From: Saturnia japonica
Taxonomy: Eukaryota; Arthropoda; Insecta; Lepidoptera; Saturniidae
Direction: 5' to 3'
Assembly (NCBI GenBank): GCA_033032175.1
Contig: CM065328.1
Coordinates: 9,796,690-9,860,689 of the forward strand
Length of the DNA: 64,000 nucleotides
Shown in pieces: positions 1-10,291 of the stretch. Both the position numbers and the translations under genes were made by a program. Each line of letters opens with the position of its first letter. Within the stretch, counting starts at the first letter, position 1. The notes below the pieces were generated by a model that saw only the letters and a program-made list of their open reading frames with translations, was not told the DNA's origin and did no database searches.

Positions 1-18
1 GACCAAAAGCCCATCGAT

Positions 19-35
19 AGAGAGAGAGAGAGAGA
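19..35. repeat. (AG)n microsatellite
   Basis: Eight AG dinucleotides in a row plus a trailing A are directly visible. No gene lies around it. Confidence 0.95.
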
Positions 36-615
36 CATTGTCATGAATAGAACATATCCGTTCTGCGAATAACTGATAACCGCTTGTACCAATAAAGTCT
101 TAAAGAAGGCCGGGCCGTCTTCGAACAATCAGATGGTGCTCTGTTAAAAAGAAATTTTAACAGCTGGTCTTGGCTGGAAAGATTTGGAAGATGCCGCGCA
201 TGATCGAGCTAAATGCAAATCTCCTCTGAAAGCCCTATGCCTCTGATGACGGATTTCAAATTCAACTCTACATCAGCGACACTTATTTGCATCTCGTTTG
301 GAGCTTAAGTGTTATTACGATACCGTCACCCGAGGGGCGCTCAAAAAGCAGTTTTAGAGCCACTGCTACAATGTCATTGACACAATAATTTTCTACGATA
401 TTTTAAGTAAAAATATGCAACAATCCGATTATAATGTAGATATATTAATATGCCTCGATGTTGTTTGACGAGTCTTCGAGGTCGCAAGTTCAAATCTTAA
501 TTGGTCCATTAACTTGATTTATTCTTGTTGTTGGTTAGTTGATTTTTGATCGCTTTTTAACATGGGTTTTCGTATAAAATGAATCTTATGTTTTCATCAT
601 ATTTATGTTTATAAA
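36..615. other. Unassigned AT-rich stretch
   Basis: I see no reading frame, repeat boundary or promoter-like motif here. The DNA around 100-350 is less AT-rich, but no conserved protein is recognisable in any frame. Confidence 0.5.
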
Positions 616-659
616 ATTTCATAAATTATTATTACAATATGCATTTTTATGGAGTACAC

Positions 660-757
660 GCAATTTTTTATTGTACTGTGCCAGATGGCTACCACAGTGC
701 AATCCAAAAACTACGGTGAAAATTGGGAGATCGACAATCCACTGACGGTCGTAAATC
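660..757 (+). repeat. Repeat X fragment (LINE-tail-like)
   Basis: The order of motifs (CACAGTGCAATCC, then ACGGTGA, GGGAGATCG and CCACTGACGGTCGT) matches the copies at 37.6 and 62.8 kb and, less closely, those at 2.4, 6.6 and 15.6 kb. It is a short degraded copy. At 6.0 kb the family seems to continue from a LINE C-terminus, so it may be a LINE 3' tail. Confidence 0.4.
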
Positions 758-769
758 AAGTGATTTGTA

Positions 770-1012
770 CTGGCTAATCTCCAAAACGGTTGGACCGATT
801 TTGATGGGACTTTCACGGGTTGATAGCTGATGTTATAAGGAGTAACTTAGGTTACTTTTACATTAGAAAAGAGTTACTGCTCTGCGCAAATAAAATAATA
901 AGAATTTTTGTCTTTAAAATAAACGTCCGCGAACGCCACGGATGGAGGCGGGGTCATCACAATACTGACGGTATTCTATTATCCACGCGAGCGGAGCCGC
1001 ATGCACATTTAG
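770..1012 (+). mobile_element. Helitron-like family 1, 3' part, degraded
   Basis: The core CGGTTGGACCGATTTTGA, followed by GGGACTTTCAC, GATAGCTGATGTTATAAGG and the GC-rich end CCACGCGAGCGGAGCC, is the same series as in the full-length copies at 13.9 and 56.4 kb. The last four bases are TTAG instead of CTAG. The 5' half is missing and is replaced by repeat X. It is non-autonomous and encodes nothing. Confidence 0.65.
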
Positions 1013-1067
1013 TTTATAATAAATTTATGAAATAAAAAAACAAAGAAACATTTATTTTTATATACAA

Positions 1068-1205
1068 CTAGCAGTGAACGAGGATCCACTCGGGTGACAA
1101 AAAAAATTGTTTTAACCGGGATAAAAGTATCCTATATCCGGATTATAAGATATCTGTTTGCTAAATTTACCCATTTTTGCGTGACTGAGTAACCAAAAAC
1201 AAACT
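1068..1205 (-). mobile_element. Helitron-like family 6, 3' end
   Basis: Read on the minus strand, it ends in CTAG next to a flanking T. Its interior (GTCACGCAAAAATGGG, then TTTTATCCCGGTTAAA) matches the plus-strand copy at 1485. The CTAG end is the signature of Helitron-type 3' termini, so the class is inferred from that end. Confidence 0.5.
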
Positions 1206-1484
1206 TAATTATTATTTGAATACTAGTTAAGCAAACAAATTACTTAGTATAATCTCACTGCAAGAAATTAGAAAACAATTCATAATGCGCGTATTGAAAC
1301 ACTATCAACGGGAAGAAGTCGCAGGCTATAGCTAGTAGTAGTATAAATATACAAACATACAAAAAAAACTTTATTAAATTTAAGTCCTAAGAAGGCACTT
1401 ATGAAAATATCCCAATCATCGAGCTAAACCGCTAAGAAATTCGATCGGATTTACCTTTTTTCCAATTATACAAAAATGATAATA

Positions 1485-1700
1485 TCCTACTAATATAGTA
1501 AATGTGAAAGTTTGTATGTTTGGATGTTTGTTACTCAATCACGCAAAAACGGCTGAACGGATTTGAATGAAATTTGGCAGACAGATAGTCTATGACCTGA
1601 AATAACACATAGGGTACTTTTTATCCCGGTAAAGGTCATAGTTTAACCAGTGTTATCTTACAAATATAATAAATGTAAAGTTTGTATGTTTGTTGTTTGT
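1485..1700 (+). mobile_element. Helitron-like family 6, 5' ends (two)
   Basis: A 5' end starting TCCTACTAATATAGTAAATG is followed by GTTTGTATGTTTGG, ACGCAAAAACGGCTGAACGG and TTTTATCCCGGTAAAGG. A second 5' end of the same family (TCTTACAAATATAATAAATG) begins at 1656, so two truncated copies lie head to tail. Neither codes for protein. Confidence 0.55.
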
Positions 1701-1929
1701 ACTGTTGTAAGTTTTATTGGGACAGTTAATGTGTCGGATTGATATTGGCATATAATGACAATACTATACAAATAGTGATACACCCATGTATGATTTTCTT
1801 TTGCTTTGTCGTGTTCCGAGATTTATCTTTGTTTAACCAATAATACGTTAACGAAGTCGCGCCTACCAGCAAGTAATACAATAATTATAATTTAGTGGAT
1901 GCACAGAGAGGAGGTCACTTCCAGACATC

Positions 1930-2200
1930 ACTATTATTCACATAATGATCCACCCTATAATAACCTTTTGATAGTGAAGCCCGCTTGACATGGTCCTTGA
2001 ACTTGCTGTCCGGTAAATCAGTAATATGCGTCGAGATCTTATTATAAAACCTGATACTATTACCTAAAAAACTTTTATAGGACCTACTTAGTCTAAAACA
2101 TGGCGCGACTAATTTATCTCTATTTCTAGTATTGTAGTAGGTAACAAAATCTAACCTGGCTAAGTTTTTACGAGTATACTACATTAAATTATCAAGCATT
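1930..2200 (-). pseudogene. LINE reverse-transcriptase C-terminal remnant
   Basis: Minus-strand translation from about 2165 to 1935 reads, in one open frame, a tail typical of insect jockey/BS-like LINE polyproteins: TRNRDKL, then SFLGNSIRFYNKI, LPDSKFKDHVKR and YYRVDHY. These motifs lie after the polymerase domain. No RT domain is left upstream, so this is a truncated dead fragment. A shorter relative is at 20.7 kb. The LINE clade cannot be fixed from the tail alone. Confidence 0.75.
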
Positions 2201-2374
2201 CAATTACTTTGTCCTTATTGTAAATTAATCCGTATACGATTTTCAGTGAATGTGAAGGAACAAAAAGCAACAAGGCTGCTCATATTTACTAAGGTTTCTA
2301 TTTATGCTGACTGCAATATGAAAATAATTATAATTATTATATTTTTTATAGTAGTTTGAGAAATTGACGGTACT

Positions 2375-2570
2375 GTCCCTGATCTTAAGTACAGTACAAT
2401 CCTAACACAACGGTGACCACCGAGAAATCGTAATCCATCGACGGTCACTGCTGTCACGCCGGCGTGTATTAATTTAACTGGATATGCACAGGTTGATTCC
2501 GACACTTGACACGCAAAAAGCGATTCACTATGACGGACTTTTCCCCACATACGCACACACAGGTAAGGTT
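2375..2570 (-). repeat. Repeat X (inverted partner of 6.64 kb)
   Basis: On the minus strand it reads GAAAAGTCCGTCATAGTGAA, then CCTGTGCATATCCAGTTAAA, GCCGGCGTGACAGCAGTGAC and a T-rich end. The plus-strand copy at 6640 has the same series. An 84-codon minus-strand frame spans it, but the 6.6 kb copy does not keep that frame, so I do not call a gene. Confidence 0.6.
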
Positions 2571-2694
2571 GGCTCGGGTGCTTCAGCTGTAAAGATGTTA
2601 TTCGACACTTCTTACACCCTTCAACTGAAAAAAAACACGCCCAATTTTATAACGGGTTTTTTTATGAAATCGTTTATAGGTTTAGGCTGGCTCT

Positions 2695-2785
2695 CAAGTA
2701 CAACTGCCGGAACACACCTATAAGTGTTTGGCGACAGATTTTCAAATTGAGAGTGGTAGATAGCCAGGCCAGCCAGATAGATAAA
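2695..2785 (-). mobile_element. SINE S2 tail fragment
   Basis: On the minus strand it contains the block around CAATTTGAAAATCTGTCGCC that follows the tRNA-derived head in the copies at 24.4 and 48.6 kb. The tRNA-like head is absent. Confidence 0.45.
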
Positions 2786-3224
2786 GTCACTATGACAGGT
2801 TTCAGGTATTCAGGTTACGGGACTTGATTTTTGTATATACACCTGCTGATCCGGAACGCGACTAGGTGTTATTGTTTCATTTTAGTTTTACACCACACAA
2901 CACATAAATGTTTAAATAAAAAACAAAACAGATATATTGACACAATAAATTAAGAGTTGCATAGGGTCGAATAGGTCCCTGTTTCAGCATAATGCTGCAG
3001 ACCTCGCAAGCACTGCAGCGCTGACATTCTGACAGGGCCTGTAGGCATGTACAACCTCACGGAAGAACTAACAAAACAACAATTTTAATTAACTTAAACT
3101 GGAGAAGAAACATCCTTCTCAAACTTCTAATACCTGCCTTCCAGATCCTCTAACTCTTTCACCCATGCCTTCAAGTTAATGCCTTAGAGGTCGCTGTCAT
3201 GCCAGCCTGCTTAAATGTCTCTTC
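2786..3224. other. Unassigned stretch
   Basis: Nothing recognisable. A slightly GC-richer patch at 2985-3055 contains repeated CTGCAG motifs, but no coding frame or promoter elements. Confidence 0.5.
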
Positions 3225-3400
3225 ATATTGTTTTGCAGGACTCCATCTTGTAAGAGAAGAAGCGGCCTTTTTCTTCAGAACTAACTATACTGTTATCCAT
3301 AAGGGCCCTGGAGCCTCTGACGGTTTTTACAGCTTCACCTTGGCTTGGTTGCGAGCGCTTAAGGCACTCAGCCGCGAAAACGTGGTAATATGCTAAAGGG
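3225..3400 (+). repeat. Interspersed repeat P
   Basis: The block AGAACTAACTATACTGTTAT followed by AAGGGCCCTGGAGCC and TTTTTACAGCTTCACC recurs at 13.27 kb in the same direction and at 8.0 and 21.8 kb inverted. The short frames on both strands are not conserved between copies, so I treat it as a non-coding repeat of unknown class. Confidence 0.55.
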
Positions 3401-4109
3401 TGCCAAAGTAACCGAACCACAGCTTGGACTGTCGCCGTAGTTGAAATTCGGTAATTATCTATCTTGCCTCCTAAAAGGAAGGAAGAAACATGTTATATGT
3501 ATTTAGTGATCTGATAATTTTTGTCTAAACGAACTAATACAAAAAAAGAAAAAAAATGGCCCCTTACAAAACCTATGTACCTGTGTGGGGTGCAGAGACA
3601 ACGCTTGACAGTAAGGCGAACATAAGTCGCAGCAGATTTCTTTGTTCATGCTGAAATGAAGGTTACCATATTTAAAGCTATGTCTCCGGAGCCCACCGCG
3701 TCTAGTTTTGTTACGAAAGCACCTGATGTGTGATGGTCGTGAGCCAGTCCTATGTAATTATCATCATCTTTAACAGTACCACGAAATACGTTGTTCCAAA
3801 TAAGAACGTAGACAATATTAAGAATTTCTTTTAGTAAAATATAAAGACCATGAATCTGCAACAATAATTTAAAAAAACAACACAATAACAAGAACTTGAT
3901 AGGTAATTGAAGCATAATCTTCCAATCTAAACGTCACAATTAAGATGTCTCCATAACGACCAGAGCTTAAAAGGTTCACAGTACGTTTTTCCTTTAAGGA
4001 AAACTCGGGAAACATTTTCAAGGGCATCTGTTGCTCACGGAACTACTCTGTATTCTAGAAGCATTGCAATTAAAGACCGTGGTGCTGTATTGCATCCTAC
4101 ATTTATTAA
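3401..4109. other. Unassigned AT-rich stretch
   Basis: An 89-codon minus-strand frame at 3646-3915 is low-complexity and leucine-rich, with no recognisable domain. I see no repeat boundary. Confidence 0.45.
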
Positions 4110-4647
4110 CTAGTAATGTCCCACGGTTTCACCCGTATTAATTTTATCCGACACACACCACGCCGCTACCTTACTTCCTGCAAATACATATTGTTTTAAT
4201 TGTCTATTATCTCCTAAACAATGTGTCCAAACAACATGATATAAAGAGCAAAGTTTAACCCCATAAAATTGTCTTTATGATGAAATAGGTAATTTTGTTT
4301 TTTTTTTTTTACCTAAAAATAATGCTTTATAAATCACTTTTTAAGATTTAACGTTTTTTTTTTACAAAATACATTTCTTTACACATTACGCCAACGCACG
4401 CCCATAAAGAATTCGGAAACATTTCCACCTCTGACTTAGTTAACAAATATCCATATTTAACGCTAGCTGATATTTCTAGCCTAATATTAGATAGCCTCTA
4501 TAATATTCCTCGTGAGCCTGGCTATAAAATACAAAAATAATTTTTCCAATCCGACTGATAGTTTCAGAGATTAGCATGTTTATTAAATAGACATACTTTT
4601 CTTACTTCTTTTAATACTTTTCAGCTTATTTCTATTATAAGTACAGA
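4110..4647 (-). mobile_element. Helitron-like family 2
   Basis: The plus strand begins A|CTAGTAATGTCCCACGG, i.e. a minus-strand 3' end of CTAG before T. The same series (CCACGGTTTCACCCG, ATTATCTCCTAAAC, TGTGTCCAAAC, CTTTATGATGAA) occurs at 36051-36552 with a similar length. The 5' end is put at GTACAGA near 4647 by analogy. It encodes no protein. Confidence 0.55.
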
Positions 4648-4656
4648 TATAATAGA

Positions 4657-4800
4657 CTAGCTTTTGCCGAGGTTTCGCTCGCGCCGTTTGATTTTGATTG
4701 ATATGTTTTAGTTTTGACCTTTTGGTTAAAGAGTTTAAATTTTAGGTTCAATAAAGTTTTTTTCACAAAAACAAAACTGACACAAAAATACTCTAAAAAA
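4657..4800 (-). mobile_element. Helitron-like 3' end abutting family 2
   Basis: A second CTAG terminus (CTAGCTTTTGCCGAGG, then TTTCGCTCGCGCC) begins about 10 bp after the end of the preceding element. The GC-rich imperfect hairpin beside CTAG fits a Helitron-type 3' end. The 5' limit is not visible. Confidence 0.45.
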
Positions 4801-4959
4801 TGCACTAAAAAAGAAAAAAATTATTACGTGATTAATTTACTTAAAAATATCCTTTTTTAACTGAATTTGATATTCCTACGAACTATTCGTCTGCCACATA
4901 TTTTATTAGGACAATGATGTACAATTATTCTTATTTTTGGAGTCGGTGCCAGCCAAGTT

Positions 4960-5340
4960 TTGAAGAAATTTTAGTATGACATGCGTGTTGCCAATTCTTT
5001 GAAATCCTATTTAACCCCATTTTGAAGAACTCCATACTATAGTTCCTTGGAAAAACATCAGTACTAGGGAGTTTATTCCACAAACGGAGCGTTCGTGTAA
5101 AAATATTCCTCTGAAATCGGACTTTCCGCGACCATTGAGGCTCTAAAGTGTGAGGATGAACTCCCTTTGGCGAGGAGCGGTGCGTTGGTGGAAAGTAGCC
5201 GCCGACGAGTTCCTCGGATCACAACCCATTAAACAAACGGTAGAACATGCAAAAGGAGGCAAGGGAAGAACATTCCACATTCGCACTGTTTGTTATTAAA
5301 GAGTTCCGTTGTAGCTTCGCTGCTCAAGTTAGTACAGAAC
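4960..5340 (-). pseudogene. CR1/Jockey-type LINE C-terminal remnant
   Basis: Minus-strand translation gives, in order, pieces of the tail common in lepidopteran LINE polyproteins: EELVGGYFPPTHR, HPHTLEPQWSRKVRFQRN, FTRTLRLWNKLPSTDVFPRN and FFKMGLNR. The LWNKLP...VFP block is the usual landmark. A frameshift separates the part before 5210 from the rest, and no polymerase domain remains. The fragment at 51.9-52.5 kb is comparable but in the opposite direction. Confidence 0.78.
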
Positions 5341-5404
5341 GTTCTTATTAGGTGCACCTAGTCTTGGATTATGATAAATCTACCAATATATCAATCACTA
5401 TACA

Positions 5405-5625
5405 TTTCCCATTCGATATTGAAGAATTTTACGTGTATCTTCAAAATCCAAAGTCCAATGCAAATGAAGTGAAAATGGGAACCCACCTGAAAATATCCCC
5501 TTTCCAACAAAAAAATAATATTTTAAATCGGTTATAAATGACGGAGTTATGTGGTAACAAACATTAAAAAAAATACAACCGAATCGATAAGCTCCTCCTT
5601 TTTTTGAAGTTAGTTAAATAACATA
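5405..5625 (+). repeat. Interspersed repeat Y, left part
   Basis: Shares TATCTTC, AAAGTCCAATGC, ATGAAGTGAAAATGGGA and ATCCCCTTTCCAAC with copies at 27.85, 35.86, 58.69 and 62.5 kb. It ends in a run beginning CTCCTTTTTTTGAAGT. The class is not determined and there is no stable coding frame. Confidence 0.6.
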
Positions 5626-5959
5626 GTCATACTATTTTCATAAATATTGATTTTTGTTTTTGACTATATTGTATAAAATTCATCGAACTCTACGGTTAGT
5701 AGTAACATTAACATAAACGATCACAATCACCCCCATTAAACCTCATAACGACACAGAAAAACAAGATTAACATCCTAAAATACATTATTTTGTACGAGAT
5801 ACCACATGTTTGTGCAACTCTGGGTGTACATGACAAAATACTTTCTGTCATCATTTGCATATTAGTACCGGCATAGGGGTAAGAATTTAGCATCAGTAAA
5901 CTAAGCATTCACCGTTGGTTTCATCAAAATCTAATTTAGATTTCTGAGGTTTGATCAAC
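5626..5959. other. Unassigned stretch
   Basis: Only a 66-codon minus-strand frame without recognisable features. I see nothing else. Confidence 0.45.
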
Positions 5960-6180
5960 GCACACTTCTTTCTTTATATATTTGTCGTACTGTGAAACTG
6001 TGGAACCATCTTCCGGTCAATGTCTGTTCCTCCTTACGACAGGGTCCTTCAAGGGTAAGTTGAAGATATATTTACGGAGGCCGGCATGACAGTAGTGACC
6101 GCTGGTGGATTGCCGAATTCTTGGTATTCGGCGTTGTGTTTGATTGTACTATATAACCCAGCTGCTATGGAAAAATAGTA
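5960..6180 (+). pseudogene. LINE C-terminal remnant running into repeat X
   Basis: Plus-strand frames read TVKLWNHLPVNVCSS and, after a frame change, GSFKGKLKIYLRR, which resembles the LWNxLP...FK end of CR1/Jockey-group LINEs. The following GGCCGGCATGACAGTAGTGA belongs to repeat X. This is my reason for thinking repeat X is a LINE 3' tail. Confidence 0.6.
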
Positions 6181-6639
6181 ACTGAATTTTTTTTTATATT
6201 ACCTCGATAAAATGACTGTACAGCAATAAAGATCCGCAAAACCAGCACCCAGGGAAAGAACCCGAGTAAAAATAAAACCACAAGGAAACGTTTTAAAATC
6301 AATACCAGTCCACACTCATTTCTACTACTTTATTTTCTATCTTATTACGGTTTATTTATCTTATTTATCTTATTACGTCATATAGCCTGTTATCAGCGGA
6401 CGATTAAGATGCTTCTAACGATACCTCATTTGTCAAATTATGATAGGTAGTTTAGACAATATGCGGAAACAGACGAACATACTCTGCAGAAAAATCATAA
6501 CCGTCATTTTTGTTTCGCCGTAGTAGTAGGGGTAGTTGAGGTGTAAGGGGTGTCAAATTAAATCTTAAAAGCTGAGACGCCCAAGCCAATTTCACCTACA
6601 CGTGGTGCACCCTGTTGATTAACGAATGAGGAAATGGTG
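6181..6639. other. Unassigned stretch
   Basis: A short tandem of TTTATCTTATT units lies near 6350-6375. Nothing else is recognisable. Confidence 0.45.
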
Positions 6640-6840
6640 ATAGCGGGGTGGTAGAGCTGTACATTCAGTTCAGACTGGGTCGCGAGCGCCATGATGGTGA
6701 AAAGTCCGTTATAGTGACTCGGTTTTGCACGTCGCGTTTCGGAATCAGCCTGTGCATATCCAGTTATACTAATGCAGGCCGGCTGACAGCGGTGACCATC
6801 GACGGAATACGATCACTCAATTTGTCGTACCACTATTAAA
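6640..6840 (+). repeat. Repeat X (inverted partner of 2.4 kb)
   Basis: Contains GTGAAAAGTCCGTTATAGTG, then TTTCGGAATCAGCCTGTGCA, TATCCAGTTATACTAATGCA and GGTGACCATCGACGG, the same series as the minus-strand copy at 2375-2570. A short relative with TGTTTCGGAATCA is at 55.55 kb. Confidence 0.6.
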
Positions 6841-6956
6841 AAAAAACATATTTCAGAGCTCATAAAACAATTTTATTAACAATGTGCAAACAATTCCAGT
6901 GTATCTAATTATAGTCTAATTTATCTACTTTTTGTAGAAACTGAGGTTAATCTTAA

Positions 6957-7312
6957 CTAGCGATCGTTCTAAGGTCGAAATTCGACCAGCGACTTTTTTA
7001 TCATAGATTATTTTCTGTTTGACATTTACAGTATTCATAAACAATGAGTATTATCTACATCACTTGCTGACATTTTCCGTTGAGTGACAATGTCAATACT
7101 TTGGAGAGGTCTAAGTTCAATGGTACTGGTCAGTTTAGGATTCGCAGTATTAATTATTTAAATTTAATATATTACTAACAGATATTATAGATAAATTTTA
7201 GCCTTCTGCACTGCTTCTTAATATAAACTTTAACCATGCCAAATCTCACAGTCTTCCGTTCACGCAATACGCTTAAAATGTTACCGAAAGCTTTTGCTTC
7301 ACGTAGTACTAT
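6957..7312 (-). mobile_element. Helitron-like family 4
   Basis: The minus-strand 3' end is CTAG before T, with an exact hairpin GGTCGAA...TTCGACC about 12 nt upstream, the classic layout of Helitron 3' ends. The body matches 39888-40256 (plus) and 16067-16700 (minus). Shared marks are GTGACAATGTCAATA, AAACTTTAACCATGCCAAAT and, at the far end, TTCACGTA. It does not encode a protein. Confidence 0.75.
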
Positions 7313-7417
7313 AAGTTTATCAAATACGAATAAATTTCCTGTTTTTCCAATAGGTGTCGCTGGTGAAAGAATGAGTGTCATCCAGGCCAATTTCGGCTAA
7401 ATATGCACAAAATTATG

Positions 7418-7816
7418 TTAACCAGAACTTTGATGTGCTTTATTGTGACTGCTGTATCCAGTTTTGTTGATAAAGGTACGAGCGCATTTAGTACATGTTA
7501 AAACTCCACCAACATAACTGTACTTTACCACAGGGTAAAACATCTCGTCCTTTAATAGATCTTCACAGCGCTCAGTTTGAAAAGCGATTGCTTGACGCTG
7601 AACTATATTTCTCCATTCACTACTCTGTGGTGCTTTTGCCTCCCACTGAGAGGGCTGTATTTTGCATCGTTTCATGTATCTTTTAAGAACGTCCATATTT
7701 CTGAAGTACATACTGTCCAACTCGCTAACGATTGCTGTAGGTATTTGAGAAGGAATATTATAGTTCTTAAATACTGAAAATTGAATATAGACATTTAATA
7801 ATGTACAGACAGTCAA
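7418..7816 (-). pseudogene. LINE ORF2 C-terminal fragment with C2H2 zinc finger
   Basis: A 132-codon frame contains RNMDVLKRYMKRCKIQPSQW, then SSEWRNIVQRQAIAFQTER (central part) and a terminal CTKCARTFINKTGYSSHNKAH, which has Cys-x2-Cys ... His-x3-His spacing. A 'lysine-arginine linker, WR block, single C2H2 finger' end is common in insect LINE polyproteins, where it lies after the reverse transcriptase. No RT domain precedes it and the start is arbitrary, so I read it as a 5'-truncated relic. A small host zinc-finger protein is a less likely alternative. Confidence 0.65.
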
Positions 7817-8004
7817 TACGTTTTCTATGAAGTATTAACTTTATTATAATGAATGCGGTTCAATATTGTTCGTTCACCTACTTCTATGAACTCAAAACAT
7901 CATCTATCTTTATGTCATTTGTAATCTAAACAACTATGTGATATTTATGTAAAACTATATCTTCAAGCTGTATTTTTATTTAAGTATTTACAGTAGTAAG
8001 TAAC

Positions 8005-8125
8005 GCCGGCTATAAATAACTATTCCTGCGGACAGAGCGAAGCTCAAGTCCGGTGAAGCTGTGAAAGCCGCAGCGGCTCCAGGGCCCCTAAGGCTAACGG
8101 TGTAGTCAGATCTAAAAAATAAAAA
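8005..8125 (-). repeat. Interspersed repeat P (inverted)
   Basis: Contains AAGCTGTGAAAGCCGCAGCG and CTCCAGGGCCCCTAAGGCTA, close to the inverted copy at 21.8 kb and matching the plus-strand copies at 3.2 and 13.3 kb in reverse complement. Confidence 0.55.
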
Positions 8126-8850
8126 TAAAAAGGAAGGGTATGTTTTTAGAAGTTTTACAAACAGTAAAAACATACAAAATCACGAAAAAGTATCATTCCC
8201 TCTTGCTACACTAGCGCCATTTTGGTGGGGTTTTCAATAGTAATTTGCTGCTTAAAGTTAGACACTTTTTTAACCACTCAAGCACCGCACTTTTTGAAAA
8301 ACTTCACTCAGTTCCAAACAGCCGTAAGCGCCAGTAAAAAATGTATGGGAATGTAGCCCTTACATTACACAGTATATCACTCATATTAGCCTGTTTTTTT
8401 TTTGGCGGTAAAAAATTCAGTGGCACTAACCTTAAACGCCTTTAGGATAAAAATAGCTACGTTGTTGTTGCATTTATGTCTGGACGTTGCTATTTTTTTT
8501 TTAATTTTTTTTTTTTAAATCTTTTTTACAAATTATATTACAGAAACTATATTTTTACATAAAATTAGTATGTTATGATTACTTTTTCCATTTCTAAGAA
8601 GTATTATTATTATTTTGTAGGACCAAAGATAATATTTCCTGTATTATTTAGATATTATATTACTAAAGCAGTGTTATGGTTTTGTTTTTGTGTTTTTCTA
8701 GTAAAGTTTAGTGTATGTGTATCTAAGTATTACATTTCAAACAATGTTTCTTTTTTATCTATTTATATTCTCAAATATTAGACTAGTGCACTGTGTAGTC
8801 TTTAGAATTTTTCTAATTTCTGGCGAAAGTACACTAGAGTAAAAAAAGAA
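8126..8850. other. Unassigned AT-rich stretch
   Basis: Long T runs at 8391-8402 and 8491-8515. The motif TTAACCACTCAAGCACC near 8270 recurs inverted near 12675. No gene is seen; the 68-codon frame at 8575 is low-complexity Phe/Tyr. Confidence 0.45.
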
Positions 8851-9378
8851 TTAGGTAAATATGTTGAATTGTTCTAGAAATGAGGAGAGTAAGATTTTCT
8901 CGTTGCACAATGTGCTATAATTATTTGATGCCGAATTCGAGACATCTGCAAGTACGTTAGTTAGCGTGTTGTTTGTATGAATGAATTTGAGAAGAATCAG
9001 AAACCCAAAAGCACACTGAAACTCCTGTACACTATATTCATATATGCACTGTAGCAAAGAAGAACGGTCTGAGTGGTCGCTATATATAATGTAACTAGCT
9101 GTACCCCACGGTTCCACCAGTGTTAATTTTATATGACAAACCTCACCAACAGACACCCGTTTGTATAGCCAATTTTTTATACTTTGTGTAAAACTATCAA
9201 CATTTGACCAATATTGTAACCACATGTCGTAACCTCCATAAGAAAAAGTTTCTGCCTCGTCTCCAGCTGCCCTGCCGTGAAGATTAAACTGTTTTTTATT
9301 TTGAAGCCGATTCGAAAGGAAGACTTGAAGTCTACTATAGGGACCTAAAAACATACTCGGCAAATTGTGGGTGTACAA
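8851..9378 (-). other. 175-codon open frame, probably composite
   Basis: This is one of the longer open frames, but its N-terminal end lies in a SINE tail (9337-9437) and its middle crosses a Helitron-like terminus (CTAG at 9095). The encoded sequence shows no motif I can place. The part from 9090 down to 8851 is free of known repeats and could be an older transposase remnant, but I cannot support that. I do not call it a gene. Confidence 0.3.
9095..9185 (-). mobile_element. Helitron-like family 2, 3' end fragment
   Basis: CTAGCTGTACCCCACGGTTC, followed by CACCAGTGTTAATTTTATATG and ACAAACCTCACC, resembles the 3' ends at 4110 and 36051. The body is missing. Confidence 0.5.
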
Positions 9379-9437
9379 TTAGTACACCTCTGCCTAACCC
9401 TTCGGGGAATACAGGCGTGATGGTATGTTATGTTTAT
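9337..9437 (+). mobile_element. SINE S1 tail
   Basis: Carries ACATACTCGGCAAATTGTGG, then TACACCTCTGCCTAACCC and CAGGCGTGATGGTATGTTAT, the 3' part of the tRNA-derived SINE seen in full at 11.9 and 24.6 kb. The head is truncated. Confidence 0.8.
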
Positions 9438-10261
9438 AAATTAATCTTTCAAATTATAATATAACCTATATTACTCGCTGATACTGTAGCTTTAGGTCCA
9501 ATAGATTTGAGTTTATCCATTACAAACAAAAAATCAAATCTTTCCTCTTTATAATATTGGTATAAGTAATGAAGAATAAGGATCGGATTGGATTACGACC
9601 GAACGACCTTTTTTTTTAGCAAATTGGTTTATATGTTCTTGTAAAGAGCTTTACGACTGAGCGATTCTTTTTTAGCTTCCCATCGTACATTTATAATAAG
9701 CACATATCTCAATTCAGTCATCATTCATAATCGCCTACCTCTAACAGATATTATTACTACGACAAAAAAAGAGTTTTGCCACAAACATAATATGAAGTAG
9801 ATAAGTATTATTTTTTCTATATGTCGCATGTAAACTAAACACCTGTGCTATCAAGTGGCGTCAAGTGCAGCGACGGCGCGTCGCGCGGCGTTGAGTTATG
9901 CGACGACGCGATATTTTTTCTCTTGCTCTAACATAAGCAGGGTTGCCAGATGGCGAATTTTTTACCAAATATCTCTTACTTTCAACACATAATCTCGTAA
10001 AATTATGAATTTTAAAAATGTATTTTGTACTTGCTATTAGTTCATCATGATTAATATTATGGTTATGTTTATTAGTATTTTGTTAATGTCAGGGCTATTA
10101 AAATCATTTATATTTTTATTGTACAGTTTTTTTAACTGTTTTTTAGTTATCAATTTGGAACACATTTCCTTATGGTTCGAAATTTATATTTTTTTTCGAT
10201 CTTTTCTTAGCTTATAAAATGAGTGACCGGATAGATTTTGAGAAAGTACGATTTTTATAAG
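9438..10261. other. Unassigned stretch with a small CpG-rich patch
   Basis: 9845-9915 is conspicuously CpG-rich (GCGACGGCGCGTCGCGCGGC) in AT-rich surroundings. No reading frame is attached to it. The rest shows nothing recognisable. Confidence 0.45.
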
Positions 10262-10291
10262 AAAGCAAAGCAAAGCCGCGGGCACAGCTAG
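10262..10291 (+). mobile_element. Isolated Helitron-like 3' end
   Basis: AAAGCCGCGGGCACAGCTAG followed by T is the family 1-type terminus. Nothing of the family 1 body is evident upstream. Confidence 0.5.

Noticed and set aside
3646..3915. 89-codon minus-strand frame
   Set aside because: Leucine-rich low complexity, no domain, no supporting context.
8575..8781. 68-codon plus-strand frame rich in Tyr/Phe
   Set aside because: Product of AT-rich composition; no start context, domain or neighbour supports it.
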